Positions 11,167 to 22,614 of a DNA stretch of 64,000 bases are shown here, in pieces; position 1 is the stretch's first letter, and each line of letters starts with the position of its first letter. Below the pieces are notes generated by a model. That model worked only from the letters and a program-made list of their open reading frames with translations, ran no database searches and was not told the origin of the DNA. Origin of the DNA: Coffea arabica (lineage: Eukaryota > Streptophyta > Magnoliopsida > Gentianales > Rubiaceae). The stretch is from assembly GCF_036785885.1 (NCBI RefSeq), contig NC_092322.1:15832466-15896465 (forward strand), given 5' to 3'. Position numbers and translations under genes: made by a program.

Positions 11167-12399
11167 TCAATAAAAACCTGCATGTCCAAGAAAAGAACGC
11201 ACCTCCCGCACATTCGCGGGGTAAGGTAATACAGATATAATGTCTATTTTAGCCTTGTCAACCTCGATGCCCTTAGACGATACAATATGACCCAAGACTA
11301 TCCCGTGTTCAACCATAAAATTACATTTTTCCCAATTAAACACGAGATTAGTCTCAATACATCTTAATAAGATCAATCTCAGACTATCTAGACATGTATC
11401 AAAACTATCACCATACACACTGAAATCGTCCATGAAAACTTCAATAATTTTCTCCACATATTCAGAAAAAATACTTACCATACACCTCTGGAATGTTGCT
11501 GGTGTATTGCACAACCCGAATGGCATCCGTCTGTACACGAAGGTCCCGAACGGGCATGTGAAGGTTGTCTTCTCTTGATCCTCTGGTGCAATTGCTATCT
11601 GAAAATATCCTGAAAATTCATCCAAAAAGCAATAGTAAACCCTACAAGCCAAACGTTCAACCATTTGGTCAATGAAAGGAAGAGGGAAATGGTCCTTTTT
11701 GGTGATGGCGTTCAGCTTACGGTAGTTAATACATTGCCTCCATCCAGTGGGTTTCCGCACTGGCACGAGTTCACCCGTTTGGTTGGCCTCTACCGTCACT
11801 CATGCCTTCTTTGGGACTACCTGGATTGGGCTCACCCAGGAGCTATCTGATATTGCAAAAATAATCCCCACATCTAGCAATTTCAAAATTTCTTTCTTCA
11901 CCACTTTCATCATGAGGGGGTTGAGCCTCCTTTGAGCCTGCCGTACAGCTTTGGCATCCTCTTCAAGTGTAATCCGGTGCATACAGATGGAGGGGCTGAT
12001 CCCCTTGATGTCTGCGATGGTCTAACCTATCGTCTCTTTATACTTTCTTAGAACCCGAATTAACTTCTCCTCCTGAGTGTCTGATTGTGCAGCTGAGATA
12101 ATCACCGGGAGTGTTTCGTTGTCGCCAAAATATGCATATTTTAAATGTTTCAGCGGGGGTTTCAACTCCAATTCAGGTGCCTGCACCACAGATGGAAATA
12201 CCCTCTGGTGAGATTCGAGAATAAAAATAGGCAAGATTTCATACCTTTTTGTGGTGGTCGGTAATGAGTGTAATGCACCTATTGTGTATTTTAGATACTC
12301 GCTCCACTCCACCTCAGGAGTTGTCTCCAACTCGAGATGCTTGGTTAAAGCCACCTCCAATAGTTTCAAACACTTCCTGCACTGCAGGGTCAATAGCAC
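11167..12399 (-). pseudogene. Athila reverse transcriptase (broken)
   Basis: Minus-strand RT in one frame, interrupted by TAG at 12022-12024 and TGA at 11800-11802. Motifs in order: LLDVGIIFAISDSSWVSP, RQCINYRKLNAITKKDHFPLPF, CFLDEFSGYFQIAIAPEDQ, FGLCNTPATFQRCM, and the catalytic box EVFMDDFSVYGD (FMDD at 11425-11436), then the primer grip/thumb to RSFLGHAGFY. The 11800 stop falls between VPKKA and VTVEANQ. The region is joined to the protease section by a frameshift near 12,400. The GTG at 11799 is not a real start. Confidence 0.9.
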
Positions 12400-13030
12400 T
12401 CACAGAGAAAACTGAACTAAAGTTGGAGTTTGATGGATATTTCATAGTATCAAAGATATTAAAATGCACAATTTTTCCATCAAATTCCATGGATAAGGTA
12501 CCCTTATTAACATCAATTTTTGTTTTTGCTGTACTCATAAAGGGTCTACCCAATAACAAAGGTGAGGGATCCGGGGAGTGATCATCATCCATATCAAGTA
12601 CATAAAAATCAACCGGAAACACCAAATCATTAACTTTTACCAACACATCTTCAACCAACTCATTAGGATATGCATTAGTTCGGTCAGCTAATTGAATGAT
12701 TATTCCAATTTCTTTTAATGGATCTAGTTTTAAAGAAGCATAGATAGATTTAGGTATGACATTAATTGATGCTCCCAGATCCAATATGGCCCTTCTAATC
12801 ACGGTGTTGCTTATCCTACAGGGAATAGTAAACATACCTGGGTCCCCGCACTTTGGTGGAAGCTTTCTCTGCAGGACCGCAGACATATTTTCCCCAACAA
12901 TAACCCTTTCATCTCCCCTCAACCGCCTTCGGTTGACACACAAGTCCCTTAGGAACTTGGCATATTTTGGTACTTGTTTGATTGCGTCTAAGAGGGGGAT
13001 ATTTATCTCAACTATGCAAAACACCTCCAA
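12400..13030 (-). pseudogene. Athila aspartic protease and linker
   Basis: The 13030-12314 frame contains VNIPLLDAIKQVPKYAKFL, the conserved gag-pol linker of Athila elements, followed by the protease. The active-site motif reads DLGASINVIP, in place of the usual D-T/S-G; DLGA is common in this clade. The flap/second motif region LLLGRPFMSTAKTKIDV is also present. The frame is lost near 12,400, where RT resumes in another frame. Confidence 0.8.
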
Positions 13031-14622
13031 GATCTTCTTCTCCTTATCCTACTTCTTCGATTTTTTCAACCTACTAGAAAAAGGAGGCGGGTTAGTTCTA
13101 ACTGTAATCACCGGGTTTGGAAGTACCTTTGGATCTGCACCATTGCTGTCCTCCCTCTCAAGCTCATTTTCAATTTTTTCCTCATCCTTATCCTTAGGGA
13201 TCACAGGTTCAGGCCCCTGAATTTTCTTCCCGCTCCTTAGGGTCATTGCGCTCACGTTCTTCGGATTTAATTCAAGTTGAGACGGCAATTTACTCTGGGT
13301 TTGGGACTCCAAACGGTTAATTGTTGTGGTCATTTGACTCATTTGATTTCTTATGTCCTGCATTTCGGAGTCTGTCTTTTGCTGATTTTACGTAATGGTT
13401 GCCATTAGTTGCTTCATCATCTCTTCCAAAGATGGACCAGAGCTAGGGGGCGGAGGTGGTCGGGGTTGGTACGGCTGCTGGTACCCTGGTTGCTTATTTG
13501 GCACGAAATTAGATTGTCTGTTTGATGTAAAGTTGGGCTGCCTATTTCCTCCATAACTGAAATTCGGGTGGTCCTTCCAGCCGGGATTGTACGTATTCGA
13601 GTACGGGTCATAAGGCCTTCTTGGCGCGGGCGCGTGACCAACCATATTCACTTGCTCTGCACTTTTTTCCTGGATCATTGGGCACATGTCTGTAGAATGA
13701 CCCATACTAGTGCAAATCCCGCATACCTTGGCCTGAGATGCATTTCTTACAGCCAGTTGCCTAACAAACGAGGTCAACTCAGTTAGCTGCTGCTGGATAG
13801 AAGATGTCTCTATCTCATTCACCTTGCGTATTGGGACATCCTCCCTCGTACCGAATTGTTGTGAATTCTCTGTCATCCCCTCTATTAACTCCCTTGCTTC
13901 CCGAGGGGTTTTGTTCACCAGTGCCCCCCACTTGCAGTATCGATTATGCTCCTATCTCTGAAAAGGAGTCCCTCATAAAAATATTGTATGAGCAACTGTT
14001 CACTTATCTGGTGCTGGGGGCACTTGTTGCACAATTTCTTGAATCGCTCCCAGTACTCATAAAGCGACTCCTCTGGGTGCTGCTTGATCCCGCAAATTTC
14101 TTTCCTCAGACTCGCAGCCGTAGACGCAGGAAAATATTTATCTAGAAATTTTTTCTTCAACGAGTCCCACGTGGTAATGCTACCTGGTGGCAGGTAGTGC
14201 AGCCAGTCCTTTGCAGAGTCTTTCAATGAGAAAGGGAATGCCCGCATTTTTATTTGCTCTTTTGTGATTCCCGGAGGTTTCATACTATTACACACAACAT
14301 CAAACTCCTACAGATGCTTATACGGCTCCTCACCTGGTAAACCATGTAAAGAAGGTAAAAGATGAATCAGGCCAGATTTTAATTCAAATGGAGTGCTATC
14401 ATTTAAATTTGGGAAAGTAATGCACAAAGGCTGTTGATTTAAGTTAGGAGCAGCCAACTCCCTTAATGTTCGTGCATTAGCCATGGTTCCTTCCTCCTGG
14501 TCAGAGCCACTTGAAGTGTCACCAAACGAATCTGTTGGTTCAACTTCTGGCTTAGGTCTCTGAGATGCCGCACTGGAGTACTCCTCTCTGAGCTGTTTGG
14601 TTTTCTTTCTCGTTCTACGCAC
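13031..14622 (-). pseudogene. Athila gag (broken)
   Basis: Gag begins near the ATG at 14622 and reads to about 13049. It includes RTLRELAAPNLNQQPLC, the capsid-like region AFPFSLKDSAKDWLHYLPPG, and one zinc knuckle CGICTSMGHSTDMC near 13,700. Breaks are a TAG at 14308-14310, a one-base length change in the six-C run at 13924-13929 (frameshift), a TAA at 13388-13390 and a TAG at 13049-13051. A Pro/Asn/Gln-rich tract (YQQPYQPRPPPPPSSG) precedes the 13388 stop. Confidence 0.85.
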
Positions 14623-14750
14623 GGTCTTCTATATTTCAGGGTCAAAAATCAAATCACCTGTACGAGAAAACCGAGGTATACACTAGAAAAAAAAAATCAG
14701 AAAATTAGAACAAAAAAATGAATTTAAAAAGAAACAAATAATAACGCCAG

Positions 14751-14768
14751 TCCCCGGCAACGACGCCA
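14751..14768 (-). promoter_or_regulatory. Athila primer-binding site (tRNA-Asp)
   Basis: The plus strand reads tccccggcaacgacgcca, five bases inside the 5' LTR. It equals the 3' end of plant tRNA-Asp(GTC) including CCA, apart from one G-to-A change. The minus strand is therefore the complement that primes reverse transcription. Confidence 0.85.
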
Positions 14769-14773
14769 AAAAT

Positions 14774-16262
14774 TAACAGGGCGTCGAACCTGTGCAATAA
14801 TAATAATAAAAACCTAAATACCACTAAAAGCAGTCAATAATTAATCCTAGGTACTGGAGCAGGAACTCTAGGTATGCAATGGGTTACTTGATTCACCCTG
14901 TTCCCGAAGAGTTTGCTGAATCCGATATACCAGAATTAATTAGTTGGCAAAAATTAGTGAATAGTAGACAGTGGCAAGTAGGGTCATCTCCTCAGGGATT
15001 GGGGATATTTGCCTCCTTTAAATTTCAATTGGTAAGGGAAAATTTCACCAGAATGAAATTAACAACACTTAAACAATTTAACTAAAAATGAATAATTAAC
15101 TAGCACAAATATAGCAGGAATTAAATCAAGAATAAATAAATTCTAGCCAAGGATGCAACTATTCAGACGCAGTCCATTTATCCGATCATTGATGCAAGGG
15201 AGGTTCTCTTAATTTCTTAATAGACTAGTTAAAGCCGCCGATGAATTCTAACAACCAATTTTTTCTTAAATTATTGATAATCAAGGTACGACCATTGATC
15301 ACCCCTAACCAGAAAATATTCCTAGGTACGACCGCATGAATTAATTTTTCAATTGTATTAATAACTAGAAAAACCTAACCCTAATCAATAACACGCTACG
15401 AGGGTTATTTAAATTAGATTGCACGTTCCGCTAATGTGTAAACACACCAGTTGCCACTAATATTAATCAATCAAACAATTACGGATTTAATTGACTAAAT
15501 TGGCACGAGATTAATAAATCACATTGAACATCAGACCCTTGACATCCAATTAATAAAATAATCTCATGAAAATTCAAGCAGATAACGTGCAAATATTAAT
15601 AAATTAAGGAACGCGTGAAAACTAATTAAATCTCACAGATTTTTCGGGACTGCGCCGTCGAGTTGACCCTTGACTAGACGAAAGACTTAGCCACGCCGCA
15701 TAGTTAAATCACCACACGAATTAGTGGGTTGCAAAGGCATTGCGGTTTTTTTACTAGAAAGCAAGGAATAAAAGATGTTTTTCCCGTTGGGGAATATTGT
15801 CGAACACCTGGCGTGTATCAGAGGCAAATCAAAAGAAAGAAAACTAGAACTAAACTAAAAAGGTAAAACTAAAGCCGTGCTTTGCTTCTGTACGTTGTCC
15901 CCTTTTAAAGAACCAAAAGAAAGATCACTAAAAGCTATCTAGGTGGTCCCCACACATGTGGACAAAGCCTTCAAATTACTTCTTGTTCCAAGTCTCTCTA
16001 CGTTGCTTTCTTTGAAGAGCCCAAATGACTGAATATCTTTCACTAGCTTTGTGGTCCCCCACCAATTCAAGGGCCCAAGGATTGAAGTCCTTAGAAGTCT
16101 CCATTTTCTCCATAAAGTCCCTCCTTTTTGGTAGTTTTCTGCTTCATTCCTGAAATTAAATCCAGATACCAAATATAAGTAGATATCAACAATTAACGCA
16201 ATATTGGGCAGGGATAAAAGGGGAAATTAATAATAAAATTACTAACAAATGATACCCTATCA
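14774..16262 (-). repeat. Athila 5' LTR
   Basis: 1,489 bp, about 95-97% identical by eye to 3277-4764. Its inner end reads TAACAGGG rather than TGACAGGG, so the canonical TG terminus is mutated. The outer end CCCTATCA is intact and is followed by CCGAG at 16263-16267. The short open frame at 14879-15085 is LTR sequence, not a gene. Confidence 0.95.
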
Positions 16263-16875
16263 CCGAGTACACGACGCTACATATCGACATGGTTGGTCAA
16301 ATGTTGATCATCCACACATATGTTTTAAATTTTAAATAATCACACTTCACTTCTAGAGCCAACAGGTCAATGTTCATTAACTCCCATTTTGCTAGGAAAT
16401 ACACAGCTAACCTTGCTAATGCATCTGTTGCGTTATGCTGCTTGTATTCCATCCACTACATTCTTGGGGATCCGCAGATATTTGGACTCTTTCACCCAAC
16501 TTCAGCCTTCACAGTAGGGTACCTCTTAAAAGTCGGGCAACCCTTGAAATTAAAAAACAGAAGAAAAAGCAAAGATAAGTTAATCCGAAGAATTATCATC
16601 ATAATTATATTCTTTTATGCATAACATCAAACACATAACAGTCTTTAATTAACGGAAGACAATATAAACAGAAGGTAGGAACATTAAAAAAAAAAATTGC
16701 AGTTCAAAATAGGAGGAGAGAATATAGAAGCGTACCTATGTTTTTCTTTGCTCGGCTGAATGCTGGCAAAACTCGGAAACAGAAGTATATAAAGGCTGGC
16801 AATAGTAGGTTTTGGAAGCTGCACCATAGATGATAACTCGGTACAACAGTCATCCCTAAATCCCTAAAGTGAGCA

Positions 16876-17195
16876 GATTTTGGGGGAAAAGAAATTTCAA
16901 TGAGCCGATTTCCGGGATAAAAGAAAACTTCAGATGCATGTGGAGGATTTTTTCGGTGGCAATCGAAAGAAAGTACAATTAGTTGTTGGAGGATTGGTAG
17001 AAAACTGAAGATTTTGTAGGATGATAGATTTTGGGGGAAGAAAAATTTAACTGAGCTAAATTTTCGGGCAAAAGAAAACTTCACGTGCATGTCGAGGATT
17101 TTCTAGGCTGCAATAAAAAATAAAGACAATTAGTTGTTGGAAGAAATGGTAGAAAAGTGAAGATTTTGCAGGAAGGACAATTAGAAAGGAGAAGA
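16876..17195. repeat. ~161-bp divergent tandem duplication
   Basis: The phrase gattttgggggaa starts at 16876 and again at 17037. The following text (aaaagaaaacttca, gtgcatgt.gaggattt, caattagttgttgga, gaagatttt) is shared by both copies with many substitutions and small indels, so the duplication is old. Confidence 0.65.
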
Positions 17196-19427
17196 AAGTT
17201 CTAGCTACCTATCTGACGGAAAGAAAGGGAAAGGAACTTCACTTCATTGACTAATAAGACCATTAGGTGGTGTTGACTAACTTACATGACAGAGCAACCA
17301 GTTCTAACTGGCATGACACAACAATATTTTAATTCCAATCAATAATTCAAAAATAACCCATGTGATCAAAGGAGTCCGTAAATAGTCCACAACTATTTGC
17401 ATTTGACCAGGAAATTATAAAAGAAATAATTTGAAATGTACCAAAAACAGCCCTAAATAGTTAGCAACTATTTAAAGAGCTAGTTTTCATAAAAGGTTTC
17501 AATTGACCTTTCTGACTAATTAAAAACCAAACAAAAGGAACAAATGAAAATAATTAAATCATTGTTACCAATTAACCCCTAAATAGTAAGGAACTATTAA
17601 GCCTTTGAATTTGGATACCAAGGCTGAAATAGACATTTCCCTCTCTTTAATGTCCAAAATAAAGAAATGAAATTTATTTCCTCAAATGAGACCTTAACAC
17701 TTGGTATCAATGGAGAACTTGAGTTGTTCTCTTATCTAGTTGGTAGATAAAGAATCCAAAATCCAAATGGATAAAAAAGATAGCACTCCTGCAAGTCTAG
17801 CCTTCATCGTCTATTGCAAGTCTAGTCTTGCAAGTCCGGTTTGGATTGGCGAAACACTTCAAGGAAATGAAGAAGCAAAGCGACAAATTCACCCCCGCAT
17901 GCGGCTCAAGCGGTGAAGGCCTCCTCCCTTACGCTTGGTAAGCACGTCACCACAGCCAGGCTTATTCATACAGATGTAATATTGAAAAAAAAAAATTGTA
18001 ACCACCTGTTTAAAGATTTTTTTTATATTAACAGTGCATAGAAAATTAATCCGTATATATAGAGTTTAGGTCTGGAATTTGAATTGTCTGATTTTGTTTC
18101 CCTTGTAGCAAAAAAGAGCAAGGAATTGGGATAAAAAAGAATTGGGCATCATGTTGACCTGTTCAAGATTTTTTCGAGTTAATGACTTGAGACATTTGAG
18201 GTCGAGTATTCTTGAGATAAAGCACTGGATATTGGGTCAAGTATTCTTGAGGCGTTCGAGTTTTGAGCTGCAAAATTGAGAAGTTTCTTCAACTTTCTTG
18301 TTTAGATGCCACTCATTTTGATTTTAGAATTTTTATCGCTTTGGATTTTAGCATGGCCAACTAATTTCGAAACTAGCTTGGTCAAATGATATGAAACTAG
18401 CTTGAACTTTGTGGTACGGGCAGATAGGCAATATTCAATTAGGCACAGTCCATGTTTCTTGACAGATGACTTACTTGAAAATCGTGTAATTGTCATTCAT
18501 GGTAAATCAAGTCTAGCAGGTCAAGAACTGAATGCGAAGCTAACTATGGGAGGCAATTCTTTGTTGGAAAAATTTTCAATACTTTATAGACTATGGTTTG
18601 AATGTGGCTGAGTCTGCTCCAAAGGTAAACATTTGTCTGCTTATGTCTTAATTTCTTCCTGTAGATGTTGTTTGGTTTGTAGAATTGCATGATAGAAACT
18701 GTTTTTTAAGGAAAGTAGTCCAGGATGAGGAAAGAAAAGAAAGGTATATACACACACAAATACATACATACATATTTACACGTATATGTATATATATGTA
18801 TATGATTTACTAGTCGCCTCATAAATTCTATATCTACTGCAGTTTGGGAAAGCTTATTGCATCATCATTATCCTCCATTGAGAGAAATACCTCGTCCAAA
18901 AGTGAGAGCTCAACTTCTTCATCATTGCCTGCTTGGACACTGTAAATACCTTGAGAATCTGCGTTTGCATGGTGAACTCGACAGAGCACCCATTCACCGA
19001 GATCCTAAACAGAAATGGTGGAAAGTGGTAACTGAAGCAAGTTATAAGCTTAAGGAATTAATTCTATTTTCAATACAAAGTCAAAAGATCAGAAAACAAC
19101 ATAGGAAGAAATTCATAACCTAGCTAGACCTTCAATTGTGCTGCCTAGGTCGAAAGTCTAGCGGGAGTCCAAGGAGGAAGAAATCAAACTCATTATTCTT
19201 TTTTGTGTTTTTCAATAATGATGATGTACAATTGATTTCAAATTGTATTCAATTCTCAATGGTACTAGTGCAGGCTCCTTGCTTCATCTCGAATTGTTGT
19301 TTGCAGATTAAACGTCACATAAAATCCCATTAGCAATAAGGGAGGTGATGTGTTGGGTGGTTAGAGGAGAGAAAGTGCAAATAAGAGGTTCCGAATTCAA
19401 ATACTTTCACTTATACTTAAAAAAAAT

Positions 19428-19600
19428 TTCATTAACAGTATGGATTAATTTTCTTACACTGACACTGTATACACTGTCAGGATTGGATGAGTGATAACTA
19501 TGCAAAATTTAAGTTTGAAATTCAACTTTTGCGTACATGTCATAAATCAAACGGTGATAGTGTATACACTGTCAGTGTATATAAGATTTATTCTAACAAT
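19428..19600. mobile_element. Short MITE-like inverted repeat
   Basis: Left arm: ttacactgacactgtatacactgtc near 19455. Right arm: the near-inverse gtgtatacactgtcagtgtat at 19561-19581. About 80 bp separate them. The arms can form an imperfect hairpin, and the motif is itself partly palindromic. No clear target duplication. Confidence 0.4.
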
Positions 19601-20164
19601 ATTACATAACTTTCAACCAAGACGGGCCCAAAAAAAATCAGACTCAACTAAGTAGGTTTTTCCTGTAATCTCTTTCCATAATCACCTTTTGAGAAATCTA
19701 CAGGAAACAAGAACAAGCCTATACCGTTTATTCATTGTCCCTACTAACTTAGGCACTGAGCAAAGTTACAAAAATAATAGTTTAAGCTTTGGGGTGCCTA
19801 ATATTTTTGCTTAATACATAAGAATGCATTTTTTAAGGTTGAAGTCTCAGAATTTAGATCAATTCCTGGATTCTAAACCCCTTTTGTCCCTCTCCATTTC
19901 TTAAATTCCCTTGCTTGGGAAAAAAAAAATTAGAAAAAACGCCTTTTAAGGTTGATACCACATCTAATTTTCCTGAAGATAATAGAATCATCATCTACAG
20001 ATCACATTAATCTAAAAGATATATAAATTCTCCTAATCGTGCTGGTTTGGAGAAACTCCTATCGATATGTTGATTTTTTTAGAATTCTTTTGGCAAGAAG
20101 CCTACCAATATTTTGATGCCTTTGATTTAATAATTGGATGGAGAATATCTTAGATACACCACTT

Positions 20165-20830
20165 TTAGTAAATATTGTCAATGACCTTTTTATAGCAAAA
20201 GTACAGTGGATTTTTCTGAAGAAACTCAGACAACAAACATCCTAAAATTTGAGAGAGAAAGGAGAGGACATATGAAACATAATTGAACTTGCTTACTTTC
20301 TGTCCATCCCTCCCTTTTTTGACATGCCTTTTGAACAAATGATATTCCTCCATCACCCAATTAGTCTGGATCCTTTTCTGAACTTGATCAATGCAGAACA
20401 CCCAATATTTCTTGATTCCCAATTTTTTGCCAGCACCTGTGACTATATCTTCATCCATGTCTAGTTCTTCCCAGTGCCCTTTTTCAGTAGCTCGCCCTTG
20501 GATCACTTGGCTGAAGAAATACCATTGATTTTGGCTCATCAAAGCTTTCTCTTTTAATCCCACAAACAAGACGATTAATCAACTTTAATAGATAAAATCA
20601 TAAACAAAGTTCTGCATGAAACTACTAGAATTTTAGCTAGAGAAAAAAAAAATTTGAGATTTCCTACCATTGAGCTCCCATGGATCAGTTGAACAAAGAT
20701 CCAGCTCAGGGATGATGCTAGGATTGCATGGTAAATTGGTGACCTTTCGGTGGAGGAAGTAACCAATAAGTTCTTCATCGGTTGGATGGAAATGAAAACC
20801 AGGAGGAAGGATTATTCTGCTATCTCGCAT
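20165..20830 (-). CDS. NAC-domain transcription factor, XND1/NAC104-like, possibly truncated
   Basis: NAC proteins are plant-specific DNA-binding regulators; the XND1/NAC104 type acts in xylem differentiation. Exon 1 is 20830-20668: it starts at the ATG before RDSRIILPPGFHFHPTDEEL (subdomain A), runs through SIIPELDLCSTDPWELN (B), and ends at a donor GTAGGA. Exon 2 starts at 20550 after an AG acceptor; the 117-bp intron is phase 1 and the junction restores a Glu codon. It carries QWYFFSQ, RATEKGHWEELDMDEDI, KLGIKKYWVFC and TNWVMEEYHL (C-D). The pattern 'GIKKYW.F..NW.M.EY' fits XND1 better than long NACs. A donor-like AAA|GTAAGC at 20297/20296 suggests a third exon, but the acceptor near 20,245 gives no recognisable DWVLCRVY-type end. 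Reading through gives a hydrophobic tail and a stop at 20165 (about 182 residues). It could be a short functional NAC or a decaying copy. Confidence 0.75.
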
Positions 20831-20936
20831 GGTAGAAGTAAGCAGTATTAAGATTTCTATGTGATGACAATTTTCTTCTAATTAGAACTTTGTTTTGAAA
20901 GACAAGGTCAAATAATTGGATCTTCTCATTCTTGTG

Positions 20937-20945
20937 TATTTATAG
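20937..20945 (-). promoter_or_regulatory. TATA box of the NAC gene
   Basis: The minus strand reads CTATAAATA about 107 bp upstream of the ATG at 20830. This places a transcription start near 20,910 and leaves a 5' leader of roughly 80 nt. Confidence 0.55.
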
Positions 20946-20949
20946 GAGA

Positions 20950-22200
20950 GATAGGAGTATAATTTAAGAAAGTAGAGTTGATAATTAGTTGGGTTGAAAG
21001 GCTGCCGTGGTGGACCAAATATAGATTTGAAGGGGGAAAAGGAAATTTAAATTCAGAACCCCTAATTCTTCAATTATTGATACAGTTACTGCTAATTTAT
21101 GAATATCAATTCCAACGACTGATTAAGGACATTTATAGTCTTCATTCAACCCTCCAATCATTTCCGTTAAGTTTAACGGATACTGTCATCTTTACAATTT
21201 AGTTCAAAGTACGGGGTATCGTGTTATATATTTTGAAACTACGGAAAATTTTTCTGTACATTAGGTTTACCACAAAGAGTTTTTTTGTATTTTACCCTAA
21301 ATATTATGTTCGAAGATTTTCAGTATACTTTTCTTGGGCTTTTAATCTTTTTTTTTTTTTTTTTTTGCTGGGGCTCCATGTACGCATAAACAGTTGGACA
21401 AATAGACTACTGCCTTGTCTCAAATGTTTTGCACTATTTCCAAAAAATCCAACTTTCTAGAATTTGTTGTTGTTAGTGGCAGTCGTCTAAACAATTATAA
21501 ATTTGCTCTCCTTATTCGAATTTTGAACAGTTTGATACATGTTATCTACAAAATTTTACAAGGGATCAAAGTGACGAAAGAGAAAGTTATATGATTTTTT
21601 TTTTTTTGTCTAATGACAATATTTTACGCCTACTTTTATTTTTACATTATAGGACATGGGGAAGTCCAACTGAATTTTAGATTTTTTTTTTTCAAGCTTC
21701 AGACCTTGTGCATGAGAAAATTTCTACGAGACTCTCTCTAACCACTGGATCAAAAGTCAGTGGTCGAGTAATAGTTATATTTTGACCTTTTAAGAATTAC
21801 AGCAATTTGGAATTAGGAAAACCGAGAAGTATAAGGAAAAGTATTCTTTTTTTTTTTTCCTAAAACCAAAATCATATAGGATGCTTAAGTGGCCAAGAAT
21901 GATGATAAAGTAGAAACTAGAAAATGTAGGGACATAATAATGACAGTCAATCTTGATATCAAGTTTACGTGTGCAAACACTTGTGTGCTGATTTGGAAAG
22001 TTACCACATACTAGAAGAAAGTTACTAAAATTAGACAAGCATCAAAAAGCAACATGAAATTGATCAAGAAAGAATGAATTTATACAGCACATTAGTATCT
22101 TTTTTGAAAAAAATATTTAGTACGCAAGGGATGGGATTTAAGAAATGAAAAGAAAGTAGGAGATTTAAAAATCAAAACCACTAATTTTTAAAGTCTCAAT
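20950..22200. other. Intergenic region upstream of the NAC gene
   Basis: No supported gene. AT-rich with poly(T) runs near 21,350, 21,600, 21,680 and 21,850. Possible distal promoter of the minus-strand NAC gene. Confidence 0.4.
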
Positions 22201-22614
22201 TAGGACTGCAAACGAATCGAGCCGCTCGCGAGCCGCTCGAGTCGAACTCGATATTAATCGAGATCGAGCCGGCTTGAGTCAAACTCGAGTTCAGAATATT
22301 AAGCTCGTTAGGCTCGCGAGTTTGAGTATATATATATTATTTATTTTTATTTAATAATGAAATTACGTATATTATATATATTTTTTTATTTTTTATTTTC
22401 ATAGTAAAATTAGGTATATATCCTTAATATTTTATTATTTATTAAGAAAAAAATATTATTTTATTTATTTTTTAAAAAAAATAATTATTTTTTATTTTTT
22501 TCGAGCTCGAGCTTGAAAATTGCCGGCTCGTCGAGCTCGAGCTTGATAAAATTTAGTTAAAGCTCGACTCGATTAGCTCAAAACTCGACTCGGCTCGACT
22601 CGTTTACAGCCCTA
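22201..22614. mobile_element. hAT-type MITE with AT-rich core
   Basis: 414 bp. The left end TAGGACTGCAAACGA and the reverse complement of the right end TAGGGCTGTAAACGA are inverted copies, followed by repeated GAGCTCGA/CTCGAG words in both subterminal regions and an A/T-only core. This end sequence is typical of a common plant hAT MITE group. The flanking 8-mers (gtctcaat and ggctcgac) share only 5 of 8 bases, so any target duplication is eroded. Confidence 0.65.

Larger units (their letters stand above)
3277..16262 (-). mobile_element. Athila-type Ty3/gypsy LTR retrotransposon, complete but decayed
   Basis: A 12,986-bp element read on the minus strand. Long terminal repeats at 3277-4764 and 14774-16262 flank gag, protease, RT, RNase H, integrase and a post-pol ORF, in that order from high to low coordinates. 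The 5-bp duplication CCGAG (3272-3276 and 16263-16267) shows the insertion is intact at both ends. The primer-binding site next to the 5' LTR matches the 3' end of plant tRNA-Asp with one mismatch, as known for the Athila clade. The LTRs differ by a few percent by eye. The coding frame is broken by at least nine in-frame stops and several frameshifts, so it cannot make its own proteins. Athila elements insert mainly in pericentromeric or heterochromatic DNA, which may hint at the chromosomal setting. Confidence 0.95.
16268..20100. other. Gene-poor interval between Athila and the NAC gene
   Basis: No gene is supported. Short open frames at 16370-16624 (+), 16704-17090 (-), 18402-18611 (+) and 18857-19123 (+) match no family I know; the last is basic (ending KIRKQHRKKFIT) and could be a fragment of an old gene. 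A ~161-bp tandem duplication and a MITE-like inverted repeat are listed separately. Confidence 0.5.

Noticed and set aside
11665..11935. Plus-strand frames opposite RT
   Set aside because: Shadows of the Athila reverse transcriptase.
17850..17960. Possible tRNA or RNA gene (GC-richer 'gcggctcaagcggtgaaggcctcc')
   Set aside because: No cloverleaf and no B box; likely a chance GC patch.
18402..19123. Two plus-strand frames that might be a gene
   Set aside because: No recognisable domain, no coherent splice structure, and the second has no convincing start; left as unassigned.
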